Shown here piece after piece: positions 23,138 to 32,765 of a stretch of 64,000 nt of DNA (positions are counted from its first letter, which is position 1; each line of letters begins with the position of its first letter). Source of the DNA: CAVXHV01 sp963761445. GTDB lineage: Bacteria > Planctomycetota > Planctomycetia > Isosphaerales > Isosphaeraceae. The notes beneath the pieces are model-generated. The model saw nothing but the letters and a program-made list of their open reading frames with translations, was not told where the DNA came from and did no database searches. Location: the NCBI GenBank assembly GCA_963761445.1, contig CAVXHV010000005.1:4836001-4900000 (forward strand). The letters run 5' to 3'. A program made the translations under genes and the position numbers.

Positions 23138-23516
23138 TCACTCGATGATCTGTTGATCGAGCAGAATCTCGACATACTTGTAGTGAATTCTCCGTGACTT
23201 ACTGACCCCGGCCCTGATGCGCTGCCACACTTCTTCAGAGACCGTCGGCTGCATCCTCACGTGACCGCCGCTCACTAACGATTTCAATCCCTCGAGCGTG
23301 GCGATTCTCGTTTCGTTTTACGCAATGCAAGTCTTGTGGCTTATGTTTGGATGATCACCAACATTAAGTAAACAGGCATCTTCTTTATAGTTCTCATAAG
23401 TGGTCATGCTGACCAGGATCACCCTGAGTGGATCTCGTTCCGGATCCGAGATGACCACCCAGAGATGGGCATCGACGGTTTCGGTCGCGGATGTAAAAGG
23501 AGCTGCCCGCCTTCAT
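23138..23516 (-). CDS. Candidate toxin partner of Panacea antitoxin (frame change and in-frame stop)
   Basis: The ATG at 23516 overlaps the antitoxin stop as ATGA. The first residues read MKAGSSFYIRDRN. After an inferred one-base change near 23475 the sequence continues as VDAHLWVVISDPERDPLRVI, then GDHPNISHKTCIA, an in-frame TAA at 23318-23320, and again in the same frame ETRIATLEGLKSLVSGG, EEVWQRIRAGVSKSRRIHYKY and a stop at 23138. The run of conserved-looking sequence on both sides of the TAA shows one protein of about 125 residues. HLWVV-SDP followed by a short beta-rich domain resembles growth-inhibitor (PemK/MazF-like) proteins, which is an inference. It is broken as read, either in nature or by sequencing error. 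Confidence 0.55.
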
Positions 23517-24060
23517 GGCTCAGGACCGAACACATCTTCACAGATCTGCCGCGCAGACTCATCCCGCTCCACCGCCGCGACCATCTCCAGTCTATTCTGG
23601 GCCCGCAGTATTTCCTGCCAGGGAATTGGACTCGCGCCCCCTTTGAAGTTATCCGCCCACTCTTTGAACGCATGCGTCAACTCGGAAAGTTCCCAGTCGT
23701 CGGTGTTGCGGTACCTGTTGGTAACCTCGTCGAGCTTCTCGACAATGCCCTTGGAGAGCTCGCCACGGCCTGGATCGCCCACAAGCTGGATGGCGTACCC
23801 CTCAGTGTGAATGAAGTCATCCCATTCGCCTGCCTTGGACCCGCTACCCTTGATAAGGTCGTAGACCGTGGAAAGGACGGGTCCGTTCTTCATCGCACAG
23901 GCCCGGTCCCCGGTAATCGACTCCCCGGTCTCCGCAAGCCACTCGCGGTCGGCAATATAGAGCAGCTTGAGCAGACGAAGATAACTCATCTTCTTGCTGT
24001 CGAGCCGGAGCAGATAGGCATCGCCTGTAACGCCCGATCAAACTTGAACCGAAAGTGCAT
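23513..24060 (-). CDS. Panacea-domain (SocA-like) antitoxin (one frame change)
   Basis: The ATG at 24060 is preceded by AGGGAGG. The N-terminus MHFRFKFDRALQA joins, after a one-base change near 24018, to DAYLLRLDSKKMSYLRLLKLLYIADREWLAETGESITGD and AMKNGPVLSTVYDLI. This is the Panacea/SocA-like domain (PF13274, DUF4065), known as a versatile antitoxin module and first seen in phage GepA and Caulobacter SocA. The length of about 182 residues is typical. The gene overlaps the next reading frame by ATGA, the usual arrangement of an antitoxin with its toxin. SocA works as a protease adaptor, but other Panacea proteins neutralise their toxins by direct binding. Confidence 0.82.
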
Positions 24061-24357
24061 TCAGCCCTCCCTTCCTCTGCTGATCAATAATGCACCGATA
24101 ACCCTGTTGCGGTCAATCCGCCGATCGTATAACACCAGGAAGGCGCCAAACCGGGATGGACAACCATGATCGAGCCCAACACCCCGCCCAATCAGCCCCC
24201 CAGTGTCGACAGCAGCCAGGAAGTGAGCCACTTTCGCAGCCAGAATTGAGCCACCGCGGTTGTTGCCGGACGAACCGCGAGTCGCGCTGATTAGTGACAC
24301 CTATGCCGGTGTTCGATGTCAACATCCAACGAGAATTGCAGCGTCGTCGATGTTATC

Positions 24358-24427
24358 GATCGCATTGGTTGATTCAAATCGGCCTTCACCCTTGGCCTGA
24401 GGCTGATTTGAATCAACCAATGCGATC
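24358..24427. repeat. Perfect 23-bp inverted repeat with 24-bp loop
   Basis: The 23 bases at 24358-24380 (starting GATCGCATTGGTTGATTC) are exactly reverse-complementary to 24405-24427. The 24-base loop contains ggcct twice. There is no T-run after it, so it is not a standard terminator. It could be a small mobile-element palindrome or a protein-binding site. Confidence 0.9.
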
Positions 24428-24824
24428 CGACAGCGGAAGATTCGAACGCAGAGGATCATCGTCGTGGATGTCGAAGCTAATTGTCGCCCATCAATAAAGC
24501 CCGAGAACGCTCCGCCAGCGTTCCCTGGGCAAACGCACTCGTCGCTTTTCCGGGACGATTTGACCGCGCTGGCGAGTCGCGGCTTGTTTTATATGTACAG
24601 ATATAATACTTCTTGAATGACAGAATCTGACAAAGCTGAGAGAGCCACTCTGCGATTTTGAATGTTAGGCTCGGGGTCGGCAACCCAGTTTTCACCGTCG
24701 TTGCCGGCCGGCAACTCCGGTTGGCATACGCCGACTTCCTAGAGACCAACGCAAAGTGATTCTAGAACCTCGCAAGGTGTCGTCAAGAATATTCCGGAGA
24801 AAACGCCGAAAAAACGAATCGATA

Positions 24825-24862
24825 GAGCCACTCACCGCGATCAACTGATCGCAGAGTGGCTC
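24825..24862. repeat. Hairpin with nested arms
   Basis: GAGCCACTC at 24825-24833 pairs with GAGTGGCTC at 24854-24862, and inside it GCGATCA pairs with TGATCGC around a two-base turn. It lies just upstream of the FG-GAP gene and might be an operator or leader hairpin. A related GAGCCACTCTGCGAT lies at about 24642. Confidence 0.7.
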
Positions 24863-24878
24863 AAGTGGCGCTGCGATA

Positions 24879-27800
24879 ATGGCTCACTCTCTGGTTGCTG
24901 CTGACACCCCAGCCCGGAGCCACACGCGCCTCGATCGCCCCGCGCCCTCATCCGCTACTTCCAAGACCGCAAACCAATCCTCCGCGACCGCGCCCTCACC
25001 GTCCTCGCCACCCTCCTCGTCCTGCTCATCAGCCTGGCCGCCTGGCGCGTATTACTCCCACTGGCGGCTCGGCCGGATCATCTTGACCAACGACGGCATA
25101 CCACTCCTCGCCCAGCTTCTGCCCGAATCCGGCGACGAGCCGTTGGCCGAACCGTTCGACGTCGTGGCGCGCTCGACCCTCGCCCTGCCAGCGGGCGACT
25201 ATCGGCTACGCGTAAACGGCGTCGGCCGTCTCGGTCAAACCTACCGATTCGCCGTGAATCAAGGCGAAACCATCACCCACGAGCTCTCCCTCGATGAGGG
25301 CCGCCTGCTCACGGCGGCTGGATACCCATCGAACTGGGGCCCAGGCCAGCGGCCTCGCGACGAGCCGATGCCCTTTGCACCGGTGACTAAAGCGCTGGAG
25401 CTGACGCCCGGCCGATCCGACATCCTCGAGTTCACCGGCCCATCCGTCCTCCGCCGCGACGCTCGAATCGGCGAGCTCGTCTGGAACACGGCCAAGCCGA
25501 AAACGCCTTACGGCCCCGGGCACGATCCCGGCCCCTGGTTCGACGCATTCGGCCAGAACGGCTGGGCGCTCCACGTGATCGAGTCCGCGATCGACTGCAA
25601 TGGTGACGGCACTCCCGATGTGCTCGTGGCGAGCGTCGCCAGCACCGGATCGTTCATCGCCCTCTCGGGCCAGGATGGATCAATGCTCTGGAACTTTACC
25701 GCCGAGGTCGACGGCTCCGGCCGTCCGCCCGCGGAAAGCCCGGGCCCAGCCCGTCGGACGAAGCCCGCGGATCGACCAGGCGGTCTCATCGGTTTGCCCT
25801 CAGTCGGCGACTTGAACGGCGACGGCACTCCCGACCTGATCGCCACACTGGTCTTCCATGAGACCCCGTCAGAGGTCCAAGAAGCGCACCAAGAAACCGT
25901 CTTTACCCACCACCCCCGCCTTCTCCCGCCGAATCGTTGTGGCGATCTCGGGCCGCTCGGGCCGCTCGCTGTGGACATTCGCGCTCGACCCCACGTTCGC
26001 GCATATCATCGTGCAGTACTGGGACAAGCCAGCCGCGTTCGTGCGCGGCAAGCGCTCCGCCCAGGTCGCGATCCTCGATGGCCCCACGCTGATCCTTCTC
26101 GACGCCACCACCGGTCAGCCGCGATCCGCGCCGTACGACCTGGGCTTCGGGCCCGTGCGCCCGCTCCAGTTTGCCGATCTGACCGGTGACGGTGCGCCGG
26201 AGGTCATCGCGCTCGGGCAAGGCGCCTCGCCCCAGCAGCAATCGCTGACGGCCTGTTCACTCGACACCGGAAAACCGCTCTGGACCGTTCCGATCGCAGC
26301 GCGATACCCGCTGCCGCATCAGACGTTCCTTCGTCCGGAATGGCCGTGGCTCATCGATCTCGATCGCGACGGCCAGAGCGAGGTGATCGTCCCTGACTCC
26401 GGCCCCTTACCCCGGAAGGCCGCCTACCGCGGCCTCCGTGTTCTCTCCGGCAACTCCGGCCGTAGTCGCTGGGTCCGTCCGATGCAGCCCGAGACAAAGG
26501 CCGACGATGGCCTGGATAAACTCGTCGTCGCCCCCGACCTCGACGGCGACGGCTTTCGTGAGCTGATAACCGTCTCGCGGTTCGACGGTCGATTCCCGCC
26601 CGCATCCCGATCCGATCCCCGTACCGATCCCCAGCAAATCTACCTCGATGCCCTCTCGGGCCGCGACGGCCACCCGCTCTGGCACTGGCACATCGATGTC
26701 CCCGAAGACAAGTTTACCGCGATCAGGCCACCCCAGTGGTGGGGCCGCGGTCCCGACGGTTGGCCGCTCCTGGCAGTTCCGCTTGGCGGTCCCGAGCCCG
26801 GACGCGAATTCGCGCCCTACAATTCCTATTTCAATTCCCCGATCGTATACATCCTGGAAGCGTCGACCGGCCGAGAGCTGCACCAGGCGATGGGCCTGAC
26901 CCGGATCGGCACCGCCGACCTCGATGGCGACGGCACGCTCGACGCCGCCGTCATGATCCGCCGTGCCACCCAGCCCGGACAGCCAGAATTCGAGCTCAAG
27001 GTCATCTCATTACATGACGCCGTGAACCGCTGGTCGCGGCTGATTCACTACGATGGAACGTTCTCCGGGTACCCTGCGGTCGTGATCGGCAAGGGAGCGC
27101 CGAGCGAGCCGGCGACGCTTTTCGTCGAGGAATCGCCGGCGACAAGCACGAGCAACGAGCTGCTCGTGCACGCCTTGAGCGGCCGCGATGGAGCCGATCG
27201 CTGGACCTGGCGCAGCGGCGCCGGTGAGGGCGATCGCAAGGTAGTTGGGGGCATCGACGGGATCGCGCTCGACCATGCGTGGACAGACGCCGTTTGCGTG
27301 ACGTTTAGCAACCTCCGCCGCGAGAGTCGTATCGTGATCCTCGATCTGGACGGAAAGGAACGCGCAAGCCGCAGCTTGCCGCCCGAGAACACACCCACGA
27401 ATTATTTCCCCCCAGTCGGCGACTCCATGGTCGACCTCGACGGCGACGGCCACGACGAGTTGATCGTGTGGAGCGACAACCGCCTGAGCGCCTGGGGAAG
27501 CGACCTGAAAGACCGCTGGTCCTTCCCGACCGACGACATGTCGATCCTGCGTGTCGTGAGGCCATACCCCGGCCGGCCGAGCACGTTGATCCTCCCTCCC
27601 TCGCGAGCCATCGACGGCACAACCGGCGAGTTGCGTTGGCTCCACAAACCGTTCCCGCTCTCGAGCCGCAACGGCGGCGAGCTGCTCGACCCCGGCAACC
27701 CAACACGCCTTCCCCGGCTGATCTTCAACCGCAACAATCCGTCAGCAACAATCTGCCGGAACGCCTTGCCGGCAACGCCAAAAGGCGACTACCTTCCCCC

Positions 27801-28536
27801 CTCTGGCGCCAGTCCGCCACCCGGCCTCGCCCGCGACGACCCGCGCTGGACGCGCGGCCTTCCCTGGACCAATCTCATGACTCCCCACACGGCCCGAACC
27901 AGCCTGCTCGCCGTGACCGGCCTGGCTCTTCTCAACGTCTTCGTGCCATTGTCCCTTCTCTGGCTGGCCGCGCGCCGGCGCCCCTGGAGCCTGCGCGTCT
28001 CGATGGCCCTGCCGGTGGCGGTCGCCGTCCCGTTGACGGCCTTCCAGGCCGTGGAGCCGTTACTCCCGATCCCCCCGCCATCAGCCCCGTTGCCATCCGG
28101 GTCCTTGGCCCTCTTCGCCCTGGGCTCAGCCGCAGGCGTACCGCTCATAGCCTACGTCATCCTCCTCGCCATGACCCTGCTCCGTAGACGATGGCGAAAC
28201 TTGCTCTTCCTCACCGCCTTCACGCTCCTGGCATCGTTCACGACCGCAGCCATCTGGCTCTGGCTCGACATGCGAACCATGCCCGCGATCGAGCGCGACA
28301 GTCGCTCCGGCTGGGACCTGGCCCTTCTGCCAGGTGCGTGCGCAATAGGTGTTCTCATGTTAATAATATGTCCAATCCGCCAAACCACCCGCTGGATCAC
28401 CCGCCGGCGCAAGCGTAAGCCCCCCCCGCGGCTTTCCCCATTGCAAAGGGGGGTGAACTGGTCGCACCCGCCAGTGATCCGCCCGAAACGCCGTGCGCAA
28501 GCGAAAGCGACCCCGCCCACCTTTCCCCCCCTTTAG
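24879..28536 (+). CDS. FG-GAP/VCBS beta-propeller protein with C-terminal membrane helices (frame changes)
   Basis: A short cytoplasmic segment and helix (ALIRYFQDRKPILRDRALTVLATLLVLLISLAAW, about 24950-25055) precede a large extracytoplasmic part with several Ca-binding FG-GAP repeats: IDCNGDGTPDVLVASV, VGDLNGDGTPDLIATL, FADLTGDGAPEVIAL, DLDRDGQSEVIV, DLDGDGFRELITV, DLDGDGTLDAAV, DLDGDGHDELIV. About five hydrophobic helices follow near 27900-28370. The frame changes near 25060 and 25905; the true start is uncertain because no start codon precedes the helix in its own frame. The last 40 or so residues come from the repeat array. Such sequences often form the sensory half of planctomycete protein kinases, but no kinase domain is present here. 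Ligand unknown. Confidence 0.72.
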
Positions 28537-28735
28537 AAGGGGGGGCCAGGGTGGGGTGGGGCGCAAGCGATGTCGCAGCCGCGCCGCTGATCCGCCCGAA
28601 ACGCCGCAACCAAACGAACGCCACGCCACACACCTTTCCCCCCTTGCAAAAAAGGGGGCCAGGGGGAAGGGCGTCACCCGCCAGTGATCCGCCCGAAACG
28701 CCCCGCGGAAGTGCAAACCCCTCACGCACTTTAAT
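28430..28735. repeat. Degenerate three-copy array of the CCCCTTT-palindrome repeat
   Basis: Three diverged units each contain a CCCC...GGGG palindrome (28440-28455, 28520-28557, 28640-28672) and the phrase gatccgcccgaaacgcc. One carries gatgtcgcagccg, the landmark of the 138-bp array at 16977-17466, so the two arrays are related. The array extends the reading frame of the FG-GAP gene at its 3' end. Confidence 0.85.
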
Positions 28736-28960
28736 GCCCACGTCCACCACGCCCCCCAAATTTCTCCCCACCTCCCCTGGCATCTTTCACCCATCACTGG
28801 TAATTTGTGGCCCCGCAACGTCTCCCCCACGAATGAATGAATGAGTGCATCCTCGATCGATGCAAGAAGGCGTCGACAAAACTGACTCATCTCGAGCTCC
28901 CCGCGAGTAAATGAAACGCGAGGGAGCCTCTCCATCCATCACACACAGGACGTATGTGCG

Positions 28961-29602
28961 ATGTTCTGTACCAACTGCGGCCAGAAAACCACCGGCCGCT
29001 TTTGTGCCCACTGTGGCACACCGGTGGAATCATCCTCCTCCATCTCCATGTGGGCCTCAGACGACGACGGTGCCGACTGGCAGGACGAGTGTCGCTACCA
29101 GGTTTTGATCCACTTCCCCGAGGTCCGCGACCTGATCGCCAAGCACGGTCCTCCGATTCACAAGGGACTGACGGGTGAAGACATCCTCAAGATCTGCGAC
29201 GCGTTCACCAAGCCGCTGACCGGCCTGCCGATCCCCATGAGCAAGCTGACGGCCGTGGTGGTTCCGATCTACGTGCGCATGGGACTCCAGACCACTTCTA
29301 CGCGCAAAGAGCTCCTGCAAGCGCCGGTCGGAAAAATGCTGGTCGCTGCCGTGTGCTCGCTCTCGCGCCGCAGCCGGCCGCTCAAGGAAGTGCATCAAGG
29401 TGAAAACGGCTGCGTCATCGAGGCGACTCTCCCGCCCGGCCTGCGGGCGCTTGAGGGTCAAATCGTTCTGAGCATCGAGCGCCAGCATCGCGGCACCTTG
29501 GTCGACGCCACAGCCAAGATCCCCGGCCAGAAGTTCGATTGGGGCGTGTCGAAAAAGTGCCTCGATGAAATATTCGATGACTTGCACATGCTCTTGAATT
29601 GA
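28961..29602 (+). CDS. Zinc-ribbon protein of unknown function
   Basis: The 213-residue protein begins with a double-CxxC zinc ribbon (MFCTNCGQKTTGRFCAHCGTP, residues 1-21) joined by a Ser-rich linker to a mixed alpha/beta domain of about 170 residues with no recognised motif (HFPEVRDLIAKHGPPI, LPPGLRALEGQIVLSIERQH). No signal peptide or membrane segment, so cytoplasmic. The frame is intact. Ribbons of this type bind zinc and often mediate protein or nucleic-acid contacts. It stands alone, between the repeat array and the sulfatase gene. Confidence 0.8.
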   Translation: MFCTNCGQKTTGRFCAHCGTPVESSSSISMWASDDDGADWQDECRYQVLIHFPEVRDLIAKHGPPIHKGLTGEDILKICDAFTKPLTGLPIPMSKLTAVVVPIYVRMGLQTTSTRKELLQAPVGKMLVAAVCSLSRRSRPLKEVHQGENGCVIEATLPPGLRALEGQIVLSIERQHRGTLVDATAKIPGQKFDWGVSKKCLDEIFDDLHMLLN

Positions 29603-29866
29603 GCGGACCATCCAGCCCGCATGAATTCAACATGATCCCAGCGCGAAAACCGACCGGCGGCGGCTCGGCCTTGACTCGGCGGCCGTCGAACGTCACCTTA
29701 GCGATGCAAACCTTTTGATCGGGTGAGTGGGACTTTGGCATTTCTTCGCGAGATGATGAACGACGTTTTCGCCAGGCGCTCCGTTTGAGCCCGGCGACCG
29801 TTCCGGTGCCTCCGCGAACCTGAAGAGGCCGTATAGCTGCGTTTTTCGAACACCTTGAGGAGCTTG

Positions 29867-31645
29867 ATGGAAATGAGAATCGGCAGAGTCCAATCCCTGG
29901 TGTGCGTCGGGCTGGGCGCGTTGCTCGGCTTCGTCGCCGCCACTGGAGACTATGCACGCTCGTCACGAGCCGGCGCCGCCGTGACCGGCAAACGCGTTCT
30001 CCAGCCAGTGAGTTGCGATCTTGGCGTTGCCAGAAACGCGTCGCTCGAGCAGCCAGAAGCGGAGAGGACGACGACGCCTAGCCAGACGCAAGGCGCCTCA
30101 GGCAAGAAGCCGAACATCGTCGTCATCTGGGGTGATGACATCGGTATCCACAACATCAGCGCCTATAACCACGGCATCATGGGCTACAAGACGCCCAACA
30201 TTGACCGCCTGGCCAAGGAGGGCGCGCTGTTCACCGACTTCTACGGCCAGCAAAGCTGCACCGCCGGCCGAGCCTCCTTCATTCTGGGGCAGCATCCCTT
30301 CCGTACCGGCCTCTTGACCATAGGTATGCCCGGCTCGCCCCACGGCATCCCCGACTGGACGCCCACGATCGCCGACCTTTTGAAACAGCAGGGCTACTCG
30401 ACCGGTCAGTTCGGCAAGAACCACCTGGGCGATAACAACAAGCACCTGCCCACAGTGCACGGATTCGACGAGTTTTTCGGCAACCTCTACCACCTGAACG
30501 CCGAGGAAGAGCCCGAAGGCTACTACTACCCCAAGGACCCGGAATTCAAGCAGAAGTATGGACCGCGCGGAGTGCTCCACTGCACGGCCACAGACGTCGA
30601 TGACCCGACGGTCGACCCCAAATGGGGCAAGGTCGGCAAGCAGAAAATCGAGGACACCGGTCCGCTCTCGAGCTCCCGCATGCCCACGATCGACCAGGAA
30701 ATCTACCATCATGCCACCGATTTCATCGACCGCACCGTCAAGGCAGACAAGCCGTTCTTTCTCTGGTTCAACGCCACCCGCATGCACGTCTGGACCCACC
30801 TGAAGAAGGAATCAACAGGATGAACCGGCATCGGCCTTTATCCCGACGGCATGGTCGAGCACGACGACATGGGCGGCGACCTGCTCAAGAAGATCGACGA
30901 CTTGAAGCTCACCGACAACACCATCGTGATCTACGGCACCGACAACGGCGCCGAGGTCGCGAGCTGGCCTGATGGCGGCACCACGCCTTTTCACGGCGAA
31001 AAAGGCACCACCTGGGAAGGCGGTTTCCGCGTCCCCTGCCTGCTCCGCTGGCCCGGCGTGATCAAACCGGGCACGATCATCAACGAGATCATGTCACAAG
31101 AGGACTGGATGCCAACCTTTCTGGCCGCGGCAGGCGAGCCCGACATCGTCGAGAAGCTCAAGCAGGGCTACACAGCCGGCGGCAAGACCTTCAAGGTCCA
31201 CGCCGACAGCTATAACTTCGTTCCCTTCTTCAAGGGTGAGACCAAAAAAGCCCCTCGCGAGACGATCCATTATTTCGGCCAGGGTGGCGAGCTGAACGCC
31301 GTCCGCTGGAACGACTGGAAAGTCCACTTCGCCGTGCAAACGGGCAACATCGCCACCGGCGTCCGATCCGTCCCGGGCTGGCCGGCGATCGTGCATCTCC
31401 GGGCCGACCCCTACGAACGGGCCGTCCTGGATTCGCAAATGTACATGCGATGGTACGCCGACAACTTATGGCTGTTTGTGCCCGTGCAGCAGCAGATCAA
31501 GGATTTCCTCCTCACCATCCCGCAATTCCCATTCCAGGAGGGCAGCAGCCTGAATGCCTCTGGCATCAACTACCAGACCCTGAAGGCCGCGGCCGCGCTC
31601 AAGCGTCTCCAGGAGCTTGAGAATCTGTCATCACCCCGGAACTGA
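29867..31645 (+). CDS. Formylglycine-dependent arylsulfatase (in-frame UGA)
   Basis: A signal peptide and linker lead to a sulfatase domain with NIVVIWGDDIG (metal-binding Asp pair, about residue 90) and the formylglycine motif CTAGRAS, whose Cys at about residue 131 is modified by the sulfatase-maturing enzyme. HPFRTGL, GKNHLGD and TDNGAEVASWPDGG complete the site. The family hydrolyses sulfate esters, typically of marine or plant polysaccharides in planctomycetes. GAGGAG precedes the ATG. A TGA at 30821-30823 interrupts the same frame between STG and TGIGLYPDGMVEHDD, where relatives have a residue such as Lys. Frame and conservation are kept afterwards, so a nonsense substitution or sequencing error is likely. 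A terminator follows at 31665. Confidence 0.85.
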
Positions 31646-31664
31646 CCGTGACCAAGGTACCGCA

Positions 31665-31701
31665 CCCGCTCTCGACACGTTCGAGAGCGGGCGGCATTTT
31701 C
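31665..31701 (+). terminator. Intrinsic terminator after sulfatase gene
   Basis: CCCGCTCTCGA at 31665-31675 pairs perfectly with 31682-31692 around a six-base loop, and a short ATTTT run follows at 31697. It lies 20 bases after the sulfatase stop. Confidence 0.75.
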
Positions 31702-31722
31702 CAGTTCCCGGCACGGCATTCG

Positions 31723-31744
31723 TAGGGTCCGCCATTGCGGACCG
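31723..31744. repeat. Dispersed palindrome GGTCCGC-YATT-GCGGACC, copy 1
   Basis: GGTCCGCCATTGCGGACC forms a 7-bp stem with a four-base loop and is preceded by GTAG. Five other copies are at 32650, 45110, 45926, 46909 and 46993, all intergenic. Confidence 0.9.
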
Positions 31745-31760
31745 TTTGCTTCAAGTGTGA

Positions 31761-32522
31761 TCATTCGTCGCAATACTGCGGCGGAGATTTGCCCACGCGC
31801 CGGATGACACGCGGGTAGGTTACCGTCGGAATGGCTTTCTCGATCCGCTCCAGTTGAACCTGATGAAACCAGTCAACGCCGAAGTCAAACCAGTATCCGA
31901 AGACGCGATGCGGTTTCAGCTCGAGGTGATCCAGCTTCGTCGTGCTCGCGTCGCCATACTTTTTTTTCTTCTTCTTTGCGCTGGAATCGGCAACTCCGTA
32001 ATTGGGCCCGTCCGGATCAAACGGCCGTTTGCCGAGCTGAAACTCGTACAGATGCTCGTCCCAGCGGTCATACGCCTTGAAGATGGCCTGATGAAGTTGT
32101 TCCAGCGTCTGGTCGCCGCGGATTTCAATCACGCGGCTGATTTCCTTGTTAGCGAACTTCTTGCTCGTGGGCCCACCCGTCAAGTAGACCAAGAAGACGT
32201 ACAGGTTCGCCGGAGGCGCCGGCGGGGGCAGGTCCGGCCGTCTCCGAGCGTTCCCCGGCAGCACCGGACTCTTCGCCGCCTTGCGATTGTTCCACGACGG
32301 AATCTCATCCTCCGGAATCAACACCTGGAGCGATCGGGCCTCTCCCGGCCGGCGCAGGATCAACCCTCTCTTCTCCAGCATCTTCACCATCTGATTCACC
32401 GACGGCGGCGAGACGCACATCGCCGCGGCAATCTCGGCTTCGGCAGGTGGATAGCCCCGGAGATTTGTGTACGCGTGAATGAACGCCAGGTAACGGCCCT
32501 GAGTCGGAGTGAAGGCAGCCAT
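31761..32522 (-). CDS. LexA-type HTH fused to pRiA4b ORF-3-like domain
   Basis: From the ATG at 32522 (AAAGGA upstream) the first 65 residues match the LexA DNA-binding winged helix (FTPTQGRYLAFIHAYTNLRGYPPAEAEIAAAMCVSPPSVNQMVKMLEKRGLI). A proline-rich linker joins this to a pRiA4b ORF-3-like domain (PF07929; LYVFLVYL, ISRVIEIRGDQTLEQLHQAIFKAYDRWDEHLYEFQLG), found in IS1096-associated TnpR-like passengers and in many free-standing proteins. The LexA autoproteolysis domain is absent, so it is probably a DNA-binding regulator with a different effector domain. The frame is intact. Its target is unknown; it stands alone between the sulfatase and the serine-hydrolase remnant, flanked on both sides by palindromic repeats. 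Confidence 0.82.
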   Translation of the reverse strand: MAAFTPTQGRYLAFIHAYTNLRGYPPAEAEIAAAMCVSPPSVNQMVKMLEKRGLILRRPGEARSLQVLIPEDEIPSWNNRKAAKSPVLPGNARRRPDLPPPAPPANLYVFLVYLTGGPTSKKFANKEISRVIEIRGDQTLEQLHQAIFKAYDRWDEHLYEFQLGKRPFDPDGPNYGVADSSAKKKKKKYGDASTTKLDHLELKPHRVFGYWFDFGVDWFHQVQLERIEKAIPTVTYPRVIRRVGKSPPQYCDE

Positions 32523-32649
32523 GACGTCCTTTCCCTGGTGAGTGCACGTCAGATTACACAAAATGCGCCATGGCTCGCCACACGAAAGAAATGATCGATG
32601 GCCTCCCGACTCCGCTGGAGACCCGCCGGCTCCTCGCAGCGACAGCTAT

Positions 32650-32671
32650 GTAGGGTCCGCCATTGCGGACC
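32650..32671. repeat. Dispersed palindrome GGTCCGC-YATT-GCGGACC, copy 2
   Basis: Identical core to the copy at 31723, with the same GTTTGCTT flank. The two copies bracket the LexA/pRiA4b fusion gene. Confidence 0.9.
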
Positions 32672-32728
32672 GTTTGCTTTGCGTGCCCGCCGGTCGCCGC
32701 GAGAAACTCGCATAATTGTTGAATCCAT

Positions 32729-32757
32729 GTAGCAGGCACGTATCTCGTGCCTGCTAC
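32729..32757. repeat. Palindromic GTAGCAGGCACG repeat
   Basis: GTAGCAGGCACG at 32729-32740 is perfectly reverse-complementary to 32746-32757, with a five-base loop. It is related to the repeats at 19638 and 63527, and lies just after the remnant gene's stop. Confidence 0.85.
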
Positions 32758-32765
32758 ATCGCGCC

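Larger units (their letters stand above)
24061..24878. other. Intergenic region with two strong hairpins
   Basis: No gene is recognised in these 0.8 kb between the divergent Panacea and FG-GAP genes. The stretch carries a 23-bp perfect inverted repeat (24358-24427) and a hairpin at 24825-24862, listed separately. A locally AT-rich part (24595-24640) stands out from the GC-rich surroundings. Confidence 0.55.

Noticed and set aside
24358..24427. Inverted repeat considered as an integron attC site
   Set aside because: No integrase or cassette genes are present, and the arms lack the attC core layout.
29415..29966. Minus-strand frame between the zinc-ribbon and sulfatase genes
   Set aside because: It overlaps both real genes on the other strand. 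A short piece looked protein-like but had no independent support.
30821..30823. UGA considered as selenocysteine
   Set aside because: It is not at the catalytic Cys, and no SECIS-like hairpin was evident just after it.
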